Source: Earliella scabrosa (lineage: Eukaryota; Basidiomycota; Agaricomycetes; Polyporales; Polyporaceae). From it: a stretch of 64,000 bases of DNA. The translations under genes and the position numbers were made by a program. Under the pieces are notes generated by a model. The model was not told where the DNA came from and did not search any database. It worked only from the letters and a program-made list of their open reading frames with translations. Location: assembly GCA_022605405.1 (NCBI GenBank), contig JABYQQ010000019.1, positions 806,001-870,000 of the forward strand. Direction: 5' to 3'. Positions 45,667 through 56,391 of this stretch are shown piece after piece; position 1 is the stretch's first letter, and every line of letters begins with the position of its first letter.

Positions 45667-46494
45667 ATGGCCGCCGACAGCAACATCAACTCCCTGCTCG
45701 GCAACGTCCCCAAGCTCACCGGGACGAACTATCAGGACTGGAAGTTCGCCGTCCAGATGGTTCTCCGACGCGCCGGCTGCCTCTCCGTCGCGAACGGCAC
45801 CGAAGAGCGGCCCACCACCCGGGACAAGGCAGCAGAGTGGGACAAGCTCTCGGAGCTAGCGCTCACGATCATCGGGCTCACGGTCAATCCCGATCAGTAC
45901 AACCATATCCGGAAGTCGACCACCGGCCCGGCCGCCTGGACCGCGCTCCGCAACGTCCACGAGAAGAACACCCGCGGCGCGCGCATCACGCTCAAGCGCG
46001 AATTTTACATGGCCGCCCACAACCCCGATCACCCCGTCCGCGAGTACACGAACCGCATCACCGACCTCGCGAACCGTCTCAACGCGATCGGCGTCTCCCT
46101 CAAGGACGACAACATCGTCGACGTCATGATCTACGGCCTCCACCCGTCCTGGTCCAGCATCGCCGCCACCCTCTCGACCACGCAGGGCGACCTCAAGCTC
46201 GCTGACGTCATCAACGCCCTCGAGGACGAAGAAGCCCGACGCGCGCAAGAAGCCGTATCCGAGCCGCCCGAGACGGCGCTCATCGCGCGATCGCGCACGC
46301 GTACTCAGAACGCGCGCCCCCGCAGCGCGAACTGCTACGTCTGCGATCAGCCCGGCCACATCGCGCGCGACTGCCCGAAGCGTCCCAACCGCAGCGCGAC
46401 CAACGCGAACACCGCGCCTAGCGCGAACACGGCCATCGCGAACGATCCGTTCGACACCGGCGTCTCTACACCCTCCTTCGGCACCGTCTGGTGA
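45667..46494 (+). CDS. Copia-type Gag polyprotein, copy 2
   Basis: 275 residues with an intact frame and CCHC knuckle, differing from copy 1 only at residues 105 (Ala for Thr) and 268 (Thr for Ala). Two independently inserted copies both keep an uninterrupted gag. This suggests the protein matters for the element's own movement, for example by forming particles that borrow reverse transcriptase and integrase from an autonomous relative. No such relative is in this window. Confidence 0.88.
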   Translation: MAADSNINSLLGNVPKLTGTNYQDWKFAVQMVLRRAGCLSVANGTEERPTTRDKAAEWDKLSELALTIIGLTVNPDQYNHIRKSTTGPAAWTALRNVHEKNTRGARITLKREFYMAAHNPDHPVREYTNRITDLANRLNAIGVSLKDDNIVDVMIYGLHPSWSSIAATLSTTQGDLKLADVINALEDEEARRAQEAVSEPPETALIARSRTRTQNARPRSANCYVCDQPGHIARDCPKRPNRSATNANTAPSANTAIANDPFDTGVSTPSFGTVW

Positions 46495-46770
46495 ACGCGC
46501 CCCCACGCGCCCCCCTTCCTTTTCGGTACTTTGGTTATCTCCGTCGTAGTGGTCAGGTGACCTGGTGGACGCGGCGCCGAGGCCTTCCCACCACGAGCGA
46601 GTGCTCCTGCGGCATGAGGGAGATTTACGGTCTCATTGGTACTTAGCGGTAACTTTTGCGATATCTTTTGCGGGTTAACTCCCAATTAGGGTCTTATGAG
46701 TTCTTTTGCGTTCTCACGGACATTTTACGGTCACTTATGGTAACTTTTATGCGCACTTATGGTAGCTAAA

Positions 46771-46781
46771 TTGAGGGGGAG
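46771..46781 (+). other. Polypurine tract of copy 2
   Basis: TTGAGGGGGAG directly before the 3' LTR. Confidence 0.75.
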
Positions 46782-47001
46782 TGTCGGAAGTTGAGCAATT
46801 TAGCGCTCGTATTAGTCATCTGTACCCCCCCTATGGTATATGCTTAGTCATTCGCTTAGTCATCTCTTACTTAGGTTTTCCTCTTGGACTACGTATGTTT
46901 ATCTCGAATTTTCCCTACTTAGAGTATATAAACTCGTGTACATAGTCGTCGTATGCTCGCCAATTTATCCGTTCTCCCTCGAGCCGGTTAAAGTTGCGAC
47001 A
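46782..47001 (+). repeat. 3' LTR of copy 2
   Basis: 220 bp, identical by eye to the 5' LTR of the same element. Confidence 0.9.
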
Positions 47002-47567
47002 GGATGCGATCCATCGATGAGAAGGCCCATGGGCCAAGAAGAGTGAGAGAACGGATGTTGGGGAGCCAGTGAAACTCGAAGGTGTATTCTCCGCACCATT
47101 TTACTTCGAATGATCCTTCCTTGTCGGCTTTTAGCGTTAGGGCGCGAACGAATACCGCAAGATACGGATTTTTCTCCAGGAGGTCCTCAAATGCCACCCA
47201 GCGATCTGAGGCGCGATCGGCGCGGATTGGGAGGGTGATGGCAGAAAAGAGAACCGCACGAGAGCCTGGAACCCAGTCCCGACAGACGAGGGCACAGTTT
47301 GCCACGTCCCGAGGGTAGAGGGAGAGGAAGGAGGGGACATTATCCAAGACCTCCTGCGGGATAACAGGCATGATGTCGAAGGCAAACAAAGAGGATGGCA
47401 AGAAGCGCTGGAACATGAGTTCTTCTCGGAGAACGGCGACATGTGCACGGGGTGATGGCGACAACGTGCTCAGCTAGAATTACATAGTGTCGCAGAAGTA
47501 GTCTGCGTACTCTCACGAGCCTCGAACAGATACATCTTGCGCCTTACCGGCAACTGCTGGCACGAGC

Positions 47568-49390
47568 CTAGTGCTCACACAGGCTGAACTGAACCTCGAA
47601 CACGTCCCGGTTGTGCTGAACAACGAAGTTCGACCGCTCCTCCATGAACTTTGCCCGATCGGCCTCCGCCTCTTCCCTCGTGATTGTGCCTTCCAGTGCG
47701 TACCCTGCAATCATGTCGTACAGCTCCCTCGGCAGCGCGCGCAAGGCAGGAATCCGTGCCATCTCCTCCTCATACCACTCTCGCTGTTGGGGCGGGACCA
47801 TCCGCGTCGACGCTACTGGGCGATACGGGTCCACGAGAAAGAAGCATAGAATCTTTCTGTGTCCGGGCTTCGACTGGTCCGCGAGCTCGAACGGCTCGAC
47901 GCGGTGCTGGTAGACGTTCGGGAACGCAATGCACTTGTCTTCGCCCGCGATGACGTGCCCGAGCGGCTGATTGAGCGCGTCCTCGCCCGCGAACCCGAAC
48001 GCGTGTCGCCAGCCGTGATTGTCGTCCTGGATGTAGACCATCTCCATGCTCTCGTCGTCCGTGCCGACCTGCACGCGGAATGCGAGCCGCGACTCGGTGA
48101 TGTTGTCGCACGCGTAGTAGTAGAGGCCCGTCGCGACGATCCGCTCGTTCACCATCCCCTCGACGTGCCACGATCCGCCAGGATACTTCGGGTTGGCGGG
48201 GGTGAGGACAATGTTCGCGAGCTTGACGATCACGCGCAGGCCGCGCCCGCGCAGGCTGATGTCGACGTTTCCGTTCTGGGCTGGAGGCGCGAAAGGTGGA
48301 GCGTCAGGAACGAACGGCCGACGGTCTTTGCGCCGCTTCGCCGTGTCCTCTTCATAGGACGGTTCGTCGTCGTCGAGATGGTCGTACCAGCAGCTTGGGT
48401 CTACCTCGAGCAGCCGAGGAGGCTCGGGACTGAGGGCGTCGGAGAGGACGCGCTCGAACATCGGGATGAAGTGCTGCAGGATTGAGGTGATCGCAGAATA
48501 GAGCTTTCGGTGCTTGATCGGGTGCAGGTTGTTGATGTAGCCCGTGCACGAGACGTCACCCGTGTCGGACACGTTGAAGATGGTCGGAAGCCATTGGAAG
48601 TTTTGTGAGATAAGGCGGGGGTGGCGGTACATGTCAAACTCTTCGAAGTCTGTGCGGAGCTCCATGTATTCGTCCACGGTGAACTCATCCAGCGGGTCTG
48701 AGCAAGTGCAGTTCTCGTCACCAATGTGTAGCACCTTGGTCTTACCAATCCGTAGGCAGTACAAAGACGGATGGACAAGATCGAGGACTTGACCGTTCGA
48801 CCCAGGATGCCAGTCCTTCTGCTCGTCCGGAACAGATTCGAGCACGGCCACGCAGCTCTGAAGAGAGGCCTTGAGGTCAGGCGGGATGAGCGAGTATGAT
48901 TGGTACACCCCGCGCACAGACGCAGCCTGCGAAGACTTGCATTAGTGACTGCCACAAGCCGCGCTATGCCAGATCTTACATGTATGCCAGTCTTCCCGTC
49001 TACCTGACTGACAGCCCACCTGAGATACGCGAAGGTCCAGTCGAGCTGCGCGTCGGTGATGACCTCGCGCGGCCACTTCTTCGTCCTTGGCTGGTCCCAG
49101 TCGTAATCGGGGTCGTCGTAGTTGACCTTCTTCCACTCCTTCTCGCATGTCACATGGTCGAGCTCGACCATTTCCGCGCGCCACTTCGCTGCGAGCGCGT
49201 CGTCGCCGATCTTCTCCCTCCAGCGCGGCTTTGCGATGATCATACCGCAGAATGTGCGCATCCGGAGCTCAACGAGCGTGACCGGGTCGCGCCAATTCCA
49301 GTTGAAGGGCGAGGGGAAGGTGTACTCGGGCGTCACCTCTGCCTCTCTGGCACCGCCTGACGGCTTCTGGGGATGGTCAGAGTCGGACAT
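47568..49390 (-). CDS. DUF4246 oxygenase-like protein, intact
   Basis: Exons 49390-48980 and 48926-47568 encode 589 residues. DUF4246 is a fungal family of unknown function with a jelly-roll fold like 2-oxoglutarate/Fe(II) oxygenases. Visible candidates for the metal site are His391 and Glu393 in SWHVEGM and His478 in YQHRVEP; Arg494 in KPGHRKIL would bind the co-substrate. Other family marks are YINNLHPIKHRKLY, the ALSPEPPRLLEVD stretch and VPPQQREWY. The N-terminal exon carries LVELRMR and WRAEMVELD. A UTR intron ends about 10 nt before the ATG. It is the only one of three copies in the window with both exons intact. Substrate unknown. Confidence 0.88.
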
Positions 49391-49769
49391 GACGATCGCC
49401 CTGTTAAGTCGTCGTGCGTCAGCGCTGCTCGTGATCCGTCGAATTGGAGAGTACTCACAACTACTGTCAAGAATAGCACAAACGGTAGGAGTTGAAGTTC
49501 TGAGAAGAGAAAGAGAGAGTGCGGTGACCCTGTCCGGGTTGGGACGGGTACATTGGGAGGAATATGGGGTGCCTGATCAGCGTGTCCGCACAAACGGCGC
49601 TGGGCCCTCCATTTGGATATTCTGAATACGTACGAGTCGGACACGGTTAGGGTAGGCCCTAAACCCTAACCGTATGAATAGGAGCATAGCGGCATTATGA
49701 GACGAGAAGTACACACGGCAAGCGATGTGTACAACATGGAGAGCCATCGTCAACGCGGCCTAGGTGAGT
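49391..49769. other. Spacer with telomere-like palindrome
   Basis: 380 bp between two DUF4246 copies. It holds the UTR intron of the intact gene and, at 49644-49672, CGGTTAGGG and its complement CCCTAACCG around an 11-nt centre that contains another CCCTAAA. TTAGGG is the usual basidiomycete telomere unit. Confidence 0.5.
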
Positions 49770-51596
49770 CTAGTGCTCACACAAGCTGAACTTCATCTCG
49801 AATATGTGCGTGTTATGCTGCACAGTGAAGGACGACCGTTCCTCCATGAGCTTCGCCCGGTCCGCCTCCGCCTCCTCCCGCGTGATCGTACCCTCCAGCG
49901 CGTACTCCGCGATGATGTCGTACAGCTCTCTCGGCAGCTCGCACAGCCCCGGGATCCGTGCCATCTCCTCCTCGTACCACTCCCGCTGCTGCGGGGGAAC
50001 CATCCGCGTCGATGGTACTGGGCGATACGGGTCCACGAGGAAGAAGCACAGGATCTTCCTGTATCCGGGCTTGGACGGGTCCGCGAGTTCAAACGGCTCG
50101 ACGCGGTGCTGGTAGACGTTCGGGAACGCAACGCACTTGTCCTCGGCCGCGACGATGTGCCCGAACAGCTGGTTCAGCGGGTGACCGCCCGAGAACCCGA
50201 ACACGTTTTGCCACCCCTCGTCGTCGTCGTGGATGAACCACGGCCCCGGGTCGCCAACCGCCGCGCGGAACGCGAGCCGCGACTCGGTGATGTTATGGCA
50301 CGCATAGTAGTAGAGGCCCGTCGCGACGATCCGCTCGTTCACCATCCCCTCGACGTGCCACGATCCGCCAGGATACTTCGGGTTCGCGGGGGTGAGGACG
50401 ATGTTCGCGAGCTTGACGATCACGCGCAGGTCCCGCCCGCGCAGACTGATGTCGATGTGTCCATCCTGGTCCGGAGGTGCGAATGGGGGAGCGTCGGGGA
50501 TGAACGGCCAACGATTGTCGCGCCATTTCTCCCACTCTGGGTCTTCATCCGGCGGCTCTGGGCCGAGGTGGTCGTACCAGCAAGTTGGGTCCACCTCGAG
50601 CAGCCGAGGAGGCTCGGGACTGAGGGCGTCGGAGAGGACGCGCTCGAACATCGGGATGAAGCGCTGCAGGATGGCGGTGATCGCAGGATAGAGCTCTCGA
50701 TGCTTGATCGGGTGCAGGTTGTTGATGTAGCCCGTGCACACGACGTCGCCCGTGTCGGACACGTTGAAAATGGTCGGAAGCCACTGGAAGTCGCGCGAGA
50801 TGATGCGTGGGTGGAGGACCTGTTCGACTTCTTGGAAGTCTGGGCAAAGCTCCATGTATTCGTCCACGGTGAAATCATCCAGCGGGTCCGAGCACGTGCA
50901 GTTCTTGCCACCGATGTGATGCACTTTGGTCTTGCCTATGCGTAGGCAGTACAGAGATGGATGAACGAGGTCGAGGACTTGACCGTTCGAGCCGGGATGC
51001 TAGTCCTTCTGTTCGTCCGGGATATATTCGAGCACCGCGACGCCGCTGAGAAGCAACGCCCTGAGCTCGGTCGGGATGAGGGAGTACGATTGGTACACTC
51101 CGTGGACAGACGTAGCCTGCAACTCAGGTTAGAATCAGTGACGGCCACAACCCACGACAGAGGGCTTACATGTATGCCCGTCGTCGTGTCTACCTGACTG
51201 GCAGCCCACTTGAGATGCGCAAAAACCCAGTCGAGCTGCGCGTCGGTGATGATCTCATAATTCATTCGGCCACTTCCAGTCAGCTTCCTCCCACTCCGCC
51301 TCGCAAGTAACGCCGTCAAGCTCGACCATTTCCGCGCGCCACTTCGCTACGAGCGCGTCGTCTGTGATCTTCTCCCACCAGCGCGGTTTCGCGACGATCA
51401 TCCCGCAGAGCGCACGCATTCGGAGTTCCACGAGTGTGACCGGCTCGCGCTCTGTCCAGTCGAAGGGAGAGGGAAAGGTGTACTCGGGCGGCGCATTCTT
51501 CTTGCTGGAACCATCGTTGGTCTCGTGGGACGATTGGTCAGTCGCCGCGAGCTGTTGGGCTGTTGACTGTTCCTCAGTGAAGCTGGGCTCGGACAT
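49770..51596 (-). pseudogene. DUF4246 copy with frameshift and stop
   Basis: Starts MSEPSFTEEQ at 51596 after a UTR intron like its neighbour's. Exon 1 aligns to the intact gene until about 51258, where WKWPNEL runs into a stop and the expected ITDAQLDWVF continues in another frame. The intron (donor at 51170, acceptor near 51116) is preserved. In exon 2 the conserved KDWHPG motif reads KD, TAG, HPG (TGG to TAG near 51001). Downstream the catalytic part is open to the stop at 49770 with HVEGM, QHRVEP and KPGHRK all present. It is a tandem duplicate of the intact copy, with two independent N-terminal lesions. Confidence 0.85.
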
Positions 51597-52712
51597 GGCA
51601 AGCAGCCTGTATAGCCGGGCATCAGTCGTACTCTGTCCATCTTTCATAATCGGCGCACGAGAGTACTTACTCACAACTGCAGCCCAAAACGGTACGAGCA
51701 GGGGACGAAGTGAGAAGAGAAAGCGCCGGGCCGACGAGAAGATATAGTAACCCGGATTCGTAGGGGTACGTTGGCCGCGTTGGAAGTAGTCTGTGCTCCC
51801 TGTGGGTTCGCACTGATCGGTCATGACTCATTTGCATGGGTGTCGGACAGGAGATTAGGAAGCGGCGCGCTGGACCCTACCGTTTGAACGTGAGACAGAG
51901 ACCGCTACTATTGAACTTTACAATTGATTAGCATAAACAGACAAGGGCAAGACAGGATCATCAAGCAAAGATGCAGGAGGACACTGTTATCGGAGTCGAC
52001 GGGGCAATGACGAGAGTCAGCTTGAGCAGCGCGACCACGTCCGGAGCAAATCGATGTTAGATCAAGGACTCTCGACGGCATCATGAATTCAGGTTCGTGG
52101 ACAGAGATGACAAGCGAGGGCATGCATGCAACGTATGTACTCGTCACTGGAGCAAGACGTGCAGGAGCCTTCCCATGAGACCTGACAAGCGACTACGGTC
52201 CCTCCCAGTCCCGGCCGTCCCATTTGATCCCTCCAGGAGCCTGAATGTGAAGAGAAACAGAAGATCTGACTCACCGGTCTTGACGCGGACGTTCTCGCTC
52301 CTGCTGAAAGGTTGTGTGCGAAGTGGAGGCACTGGTGAGGTAGACTGGCGAGAAACTTGGCGTCCTTCTCAGCAGCAAAGATCACTTCAGCCCGAGGTCC
52401 AGAGCAACGGCAGATATGTGTTGAGTCTATGAAGGGCGCATGGTGAAGGGTGGCGGCATATGTGCGGTCAACGCACTTAGAGCACGGAGAGTCAGACCAG
52501 ACAGTTGGCAGACGAGCTGAGTGCGCTCACCAGTGCCACGAAGTTCGAACCTGGTTCGAACTGGTTCGAACGCTGGCAGGGCCGGCACGGGCGGCACGAT
52601 GTCCAAAGCGAGACAAACAACCGCGCCTGCTGCTCTTGCGAGATCGTAGTACGCGTGGCTACTTGCCTGCAGCCTCTTCAGAGTTCTCTCGCATCCTGCC
52701 GTTCCTCTCAAG
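51597..52712. other. Intergenic, no gene seen
   Basis: 1.1 kb between the divergent DUF4246 copy and F-box gene 9. A doubled GGTTCGAACT near 52554-52573 resembles a tRNA B-box but has no A-box partner or cloverleaf. Confidence 0.4.
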
Positions 52713-54160
52713 ATGTCATCCGTGATGAGATCACCGTTAGTCTTCCCCGTCTCAAGCGATTCGTCACACAAACAGTCCGATACGACATCCGATGGCGTGT
52801 CACCTCCGGCCGATATCCTCTGCCTCATAGTTGACGCCCTAGTCACCGAGGTCGAAGAGGAATACGATGATTTCCCTCACTGGCGACCGGTGATTCGTCA
52901 GCAAGAGATGCGCGCATGCGCCCTTGTATGCAAGGCAATGCTGTCCCGAGCCAATTACCATCTCTACAACGACGTCACTCTCATCGCTCGCCGGCAAGTT
53001 CCATGCTTGGCGCGGACCATAGCAGAGCGTGAGGATCTTGCGCTCTTGGTGAACCATCTCAGTGTGAATATGGATGAATTTCTTTCCGTGGGGCACTCTG
53101 AACGCTTCAATATCCTCTTTCCGTCGCCCCTCATTACGCGACTGTCGAACCTCAAATCCCTCAAGCTCGATAATGGTTACACTCTCGGCGCGCGGCTGAT
53201 GGATCCGGCCACACTAGAATTTACCAAACTGTTTGCCGCAGGGTGCCCCTTCCTCGAGGATCTATCCCTCATCCACTTGTCCTTCACCTCCTATAAGGAC
53301 TTCATCGGCCTTGTCTGGTCATTCCCCCGCCTTCGCCAAATGACGATGTCCATGCTCAGCTTGGACCGGTCCGAGGTCTACCGCACGCCACGATTGAACT
53401 GGAATCAGTTTGATCGGCTCAGTCGGACAGCAACACTTCCCACTGAGCCGAGGCTCTTCAGCAGTCTCACCTCACTCGCAGTATGTGAAAATTACCTCCG
53501 ATCGCACCATGTTGTTCTGCTCTGAAATGACGTGTGCACCCACAGGTGGAGGGAGCCTTACGACCTCCCTTTGAGGACATATCCTCTCGCGTGTGGGGCC
53601 CCAATCTGAAGAGGCTTAGATTGCGAACGGGTAGTGCTTTGAACTTCCAAGGTACTCGAGCTGTCCTATCGTCCGAGTTTCGCCTGCTCACCAGTGACAA
53701 CTTGAATGATTCATCTCTGCCAGCTCTGTCAACTTTCACTGAGCTCGAACATCTCGTACTGGAGATGCACATTTCCACCGATGTGCAGGTTCTCAAGAGC
53801 ATATGCCCCAAGCATCTCCACACCGTCGAGGTCGAGCAAGACGTCGCACACTATCCGAACTTCCCGGACGAACTCCTAACGGACTACACTGAAGTGGACG
53901 CCATCCTCGCCCAACCAACCTTCGGCAATCTGCGCCGCGTCTTGTGGAGGATCCTGAGGTCCCGGGTAGATCCCGAGGATGAAGCGCGATGGGTGCAAGA
54001 CATCTTCAGTGTCTTGCCGCGGGCGCGAGAACGTGATATTCTGCACGTCAGTGTACGCTGCGGTGAGTCGGACCTGCAGTCTCACATTCACGGTCCCCCG
54101 CTGACATACGGTCCCGACGACAGGGACAGAGTGGTAGGCGAGCCCTCTTCGTGCTTGTAG
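52713..54160 (+). CDS. F-box/LRR-like protein 9
   Basis: Exons 52713-53480 and 53546-54160 encode 460 residues. After about 30 Ser-rich residues comes an F-box-like region (SPPADILCLIVDALVTEVEE, then MRACALVCKAMLSRANYHLY). LRR-like stretches: LITRLSNLKSLKLDNG, CPFLEDLSLIHLSF, FPRLRQMTMSMLSL. It differs from the others in having a phase-0 intron at a different place and a distinct C-terminal half (FGNLRRVLWRILRS, ARERDILHVSVRC). It is a separate subfamily rather than a recent tandem copy. An SCF receptor role is inferred. Confidence 0.78.
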
Positions 54161-54780
54161 TCGCATTGCTCAGTGACTTACAAGAAACTAGCAGCCGCCG
54201 CCCGCGGACGGTACACCGCGTACCCTCGTCTCTCCTGCTTCCTTGTTGAGAACACTCTCGATTTCCCGACGCCGCTTGAACACACGTTCGCATTCTACGC
54301 TTCCTCTTCACCTCACGAATTCTCGGGCGTCCAGCCCCGCCAGACAGATATAGCCCTCCCTCGACGAAATCCTTATCCGGCCACTGGCACACCCTCGCGT
54401 CAGACTGCGACCAGTCGCATGCTTCTCATGTGACCCGGCCAAGCACTCAGTACTCAGTCGTCGCTCATATACCTATCACCACGCACATCCTCCCCCGAGA
54501 TTAGCGCATGGATGAGGAGTCCACCTCTACGACGTACGCAAGCACTGGCACGGCATGTTATGACCGGGCGCGGGAGACGTTGCAGGGTTTGGAGGACGCT
54601 GGGATACGCGGGGTCCGGTGTTGCTGCGCGCACATTGAGTCGTCTTTCTTGATCGGATGTGAATCCCGTGGCACTGTATTCAGAGCACCACTGCGCGTGA
54701 ATGTATGGTGGTTTCTCTTCTGTCCTTGGGTCTGTGTGCGTGGCGTGCGGTCCGGTGCATACGGCGGTCATATCACCATA
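54161..54780. other. Short spacer between convergent genes
   Basis: 620 bp; no gene seen. The plus-strand frame 54508-54906 overlaps the end of the next gene and has no family features. Confidence 0.4.
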
Positions 54781-56391
54781 TCAAAAAAATTCGAGGTCTA
54801 CCGACGCTCTAACCTCTTCGCGCTCGAGCACGCTCAACGAGTCCCTAATGACCCGCACGTACGTATCCCACCTCTCCCCCTCCTCCTCCTCCTCCCCGAT
54901 CGCTAACCTCTCAAAGTCCCCTGTGAGTGACGACTCGGACGCCGACGGAGGAGCGCGTCCTCGTACTGCTTCTACCACAACAGAAACCTCGCGCAGACAC
55001 CGGAAGCGCGCTCTCCGGAGCGCGTGCGCGAGTGCAACGAAGGAGTCCGAGTCGGGGCGGTCCCGCAGCAGGTCCTCGGAAGAGCCGCGCAGGACGAGCT
55101 GCAGGCTCTCTAGGGCGGGAAAGCGGGCGGCGGGCGATGATGTGTCCGAGTCTGAGTCTGGGCTGGGGGAAGAGGAAGGGGAGAGGAACGCGGCGAAGGC
55201 CGTGAGGAAGAGTTTGAATGCGTCATCCCTGCGCCCGTGCAGCGACGGTGGTCGCTCACTGGGGGCCCGAGGGCTATAGCGGATGGCCAGGGTGCGGAGC
55301 GCGGCGCACCGTGACGTCGAGAGACCGTGGAAGAGCTCGCGCCATCCTACAGAACGAAGAGGGTTGGTTAGGTCCTACGTTAGTCCAATGCCGGTGCGGG
55401 ATGGCGGGATGCGGATGCGGCTGCGCACCTTTGTCCTCCGCATCGGCCCGCCGACGATTCGCCCGCGCGATGGTGATTCCGAGACGCGTGAGGGTCCGGG
55501 AGCTCGCGGCGCAGATGCTGCGGACCCAGCGCTCGGCGTCTGGGAAATGCAGCTCGACAGACACCAGGCCGGGGCACTTGGTGAGGATGGACGCGAGGTC
55601 GAGGTGCGCGTTGCCGTTTATCCGGCCCCCACTGGTACTGACGACGATGCGGAGCGTCTTGAGGCGCTGACGCAGCGCGGTCGCGGCTTCGGGAGGCGGC
55701 GGACTGTCTGGGGCGACGCCGCACAGGGTTGAGTGCGGCTTCCAGACGAGATCCGAGAGGGAAAGCTGCTCGAGAGCGGGGAGCGTGCAGAGCTTGCTGG
55801 AGAACTGCCCGATGAGCGAGATGGTAAGGTTGGAGAGGGAGAGGGAGCGGAGGTGCGGGAGGTGGCTCATGTCGATCAACTCTGAGAGGACTGCCTGAGG
55901 AGCGGGTCTGCGCATTGCTTGTTCGTGTCCATGCTCTGGCGCGGATGGGAGGTTGCAACTCGGCGTCGGAGAGCTTTGTATGTGCAGTGAGCGGACGAGG
56001 GGCGCGAGGCGGGATCCGGGGCTGAACGTTCGGAGGAAATCGAGCAGCTCGGAGGTCTGAACGCTCGCACCCGCACTGCTCCGTAGAGTAATGGTGACGC
56101 TGCGCGAGAGGAGGTGCGCGGCGCGCGGGGAAAAGAGCGAGGGAGAGTCGAGGAGCACGCAGGCGGCGAGTGCACGCCAGTCGTCGTCACGGTGCAGGCA
56201 GTCGACGACGCGGTCGGTGAGCTCTGGCGGGAGGACTCGGACTGCCCGGTACTGGAGTCCTGGTCTTGCCCATGGGTGCCTGCAGCTGCATGGAGGCTAG
56301 AAAGTGAGAGTTGTACTGAGCGCTGAGCTGCGTCGAGGGCGTCGGAGAACTTGGATGACACGCGCAGTGTACCCACGACTCACCTGATCAT
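54781..56391 (-). CDS. F-box/LRR-like protein 10
   Basis: Exons 56391-56384 (only 8 nt), 56285-55429 and 55346-54781 encode 476 residues in frame. The tiny first exon gives Met-Ile and part of codon 3. Without it the F-box frame (VLPPELTDRVVDCLHRDD, then LAACVLLDSPSLFSPRAAHL) has no start. LRR-like: LPHLRSLSLSNLTI, LPALEQLSLSDLVW, FPALESLQLVLRG. The second intron is phase 1, as in the main F-box group, joining EDKG to WRELFHGLSTSRCAALRTL. The C-terminus is Glu-rich (EEEEEGERW). The high GC here makes all other frames long and misleading. Confidence 0.7.

Larger units (their letters stand above)
45345..47001 (+). mobile_element. Gag-only LTR retroelement, copy 2
   Basis: Same family as 19955-21605, here on the plus strand. 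LTRs of 220 bp (45345-45564, 46782-47001) look identical to each other. A perfect 5-bp duplication GGATG flanks it (45340-45344, 47002-47006). Primer site and polypurine tract are present and gag is the only gene. Its LTRs differ from copy 1 by a few substitutions and one indel (for example TATGCTCGCCAATT against TATACACGCCAATT). The two insertions are thus separate events from slightly different parents. It lies inside the first exon of F-box gene 8, in the opposite direction. Confidence 0.93.
44357..47371 (-). pseudogene. F-box/LRR-like gene 8, split by LTR element
   Basis: The 5' part (47371 to about 47002) has the F-box (MPVIPQEVLDNVPSFLSL, CALVCRDWVPGSRAVLFSAI) and the first LRR-like stretch. 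It runs to SSMDRI and then meets the LTR element. The 3' part resumes on the far side at 45344 with PSIIASIPLLEEFTLDQF and continues to the stop at 44357, with an intron at 44931-44881 (phase 1, 51 nt). The duplicated CATCC of the insertion (GGATG on the plus strand) lies in the coding frame, and the frame is continuous across it when the element and one duplication are ignored. The gene was therefore intact until the insertion. Exon 1 now reads into the element. Confidence 0.9.

Noticed and set aside
52549..52580. Doubled GGTTCGAAC, like a tRNA B-box
   Set aside because: No A-box at the right distance and no cloverleaf; the doubled motif is a simple short repeat.
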